NCBI GenBank assembly: GCA_947448095.1
Contig: CANFNN010000193.1
Coordinates: 1-5,764, forward strand
Reading direction: 5' to 3'
From: Bacteriovoracaceae bacterium
Lineage (GTDB): Bacteria > Bdellovibrionota > Bacteriovoracia > Bacteriovoracales > Bacteriovoracaceae
DNA: 5,764 nt
In this document: one piece after another, positions 5,749-5,764 of the stretch
Layout: every line of letters begins with the position of its first letter
Position numbering within the stretch: the stretch's first letter is position 1
Translations under genes and position numbers: made by a program
Notes under the pieces: generated by a model
The model's input: only the letters and a program-made list of their open reading frames with translations
The model's database searches: none
Told to the model about the DNA's origin: nothing

Positions 5749-5764
5749 ATTTAAATCCATAAAA

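Overview
The window is a gene-dense stretch of bacterial chromosome, A+T-leaning (roughly 40-45% G+C by eye), with short intergenic gaps. Gram-negative cell architecture is clear: there are Sec signal peptides, an outer-membrane beta-barrel protein with an aromatic C-terminus, and periplasm/secretion-type serine proteases. Two secreted proteases side by side, the codon use, and the style of the proteins point to the predatory Bdellovibrionota, perhaps a Bacteriovorax/Peredibacter relative. This placement is inference from general resemblance and no marker gene is present.

Layout: (i) 1-300, plus strand: the last 99 codons of a sodium:alanine symporter (AGCS family), closed by a strong GCAA-tetraloop terminator. 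(ii) 301-478: convergent intergenic region holding that terminator and, on the other strand, the UUCG-tetraloop terminator of the protease gene. (iii) 479-1813, minus: a subtilisin-family (S8) secreted protease that follows its signal peptide directly with the catalytic core and has no propeptide. It has its own probable promoter and a good Shine-Dalgarno. (iv) 1942-2805, minus: a V8/trypsin-like (S1 fold) secreted serine protease with its own terminator. (v) 2900-3283, minus: a small VOC-fold (glyoxalase/bleomycin-resistance-like) protein without the usual Glu metal ligand. (vi) 3334-4641, minus: a two-TM sensor histidine kinase. (vii) 4642-5748 (or 5760), minus: an outer-membrane porin-like beta-barrel whose stop codon directly abuts the kinase start codon.

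Functionally, genes vi and vii form a tightly coupled porin-sensor kinase operon, possibly extended to the VOC gene across a 50-nt gap with no visible terminator. No response regulator lies in the window, so the kinase partner is elsewhere or beyond the edge. The two proteases are separately transcribed, judging by the terminator-promoter junction between them, but both would be exported. They plausibly serve extracellular or periplasmic protein digestion. I see no RNA genes, CRISPR arrays, insertion sequences or phage genes, and no stretch over 300 bases lacks a gene. I did not find a clearly new multi-gene system. The most unusual items are the propeptide-less subtilase and the zero-spacing, SD-less porin-kinase junction.
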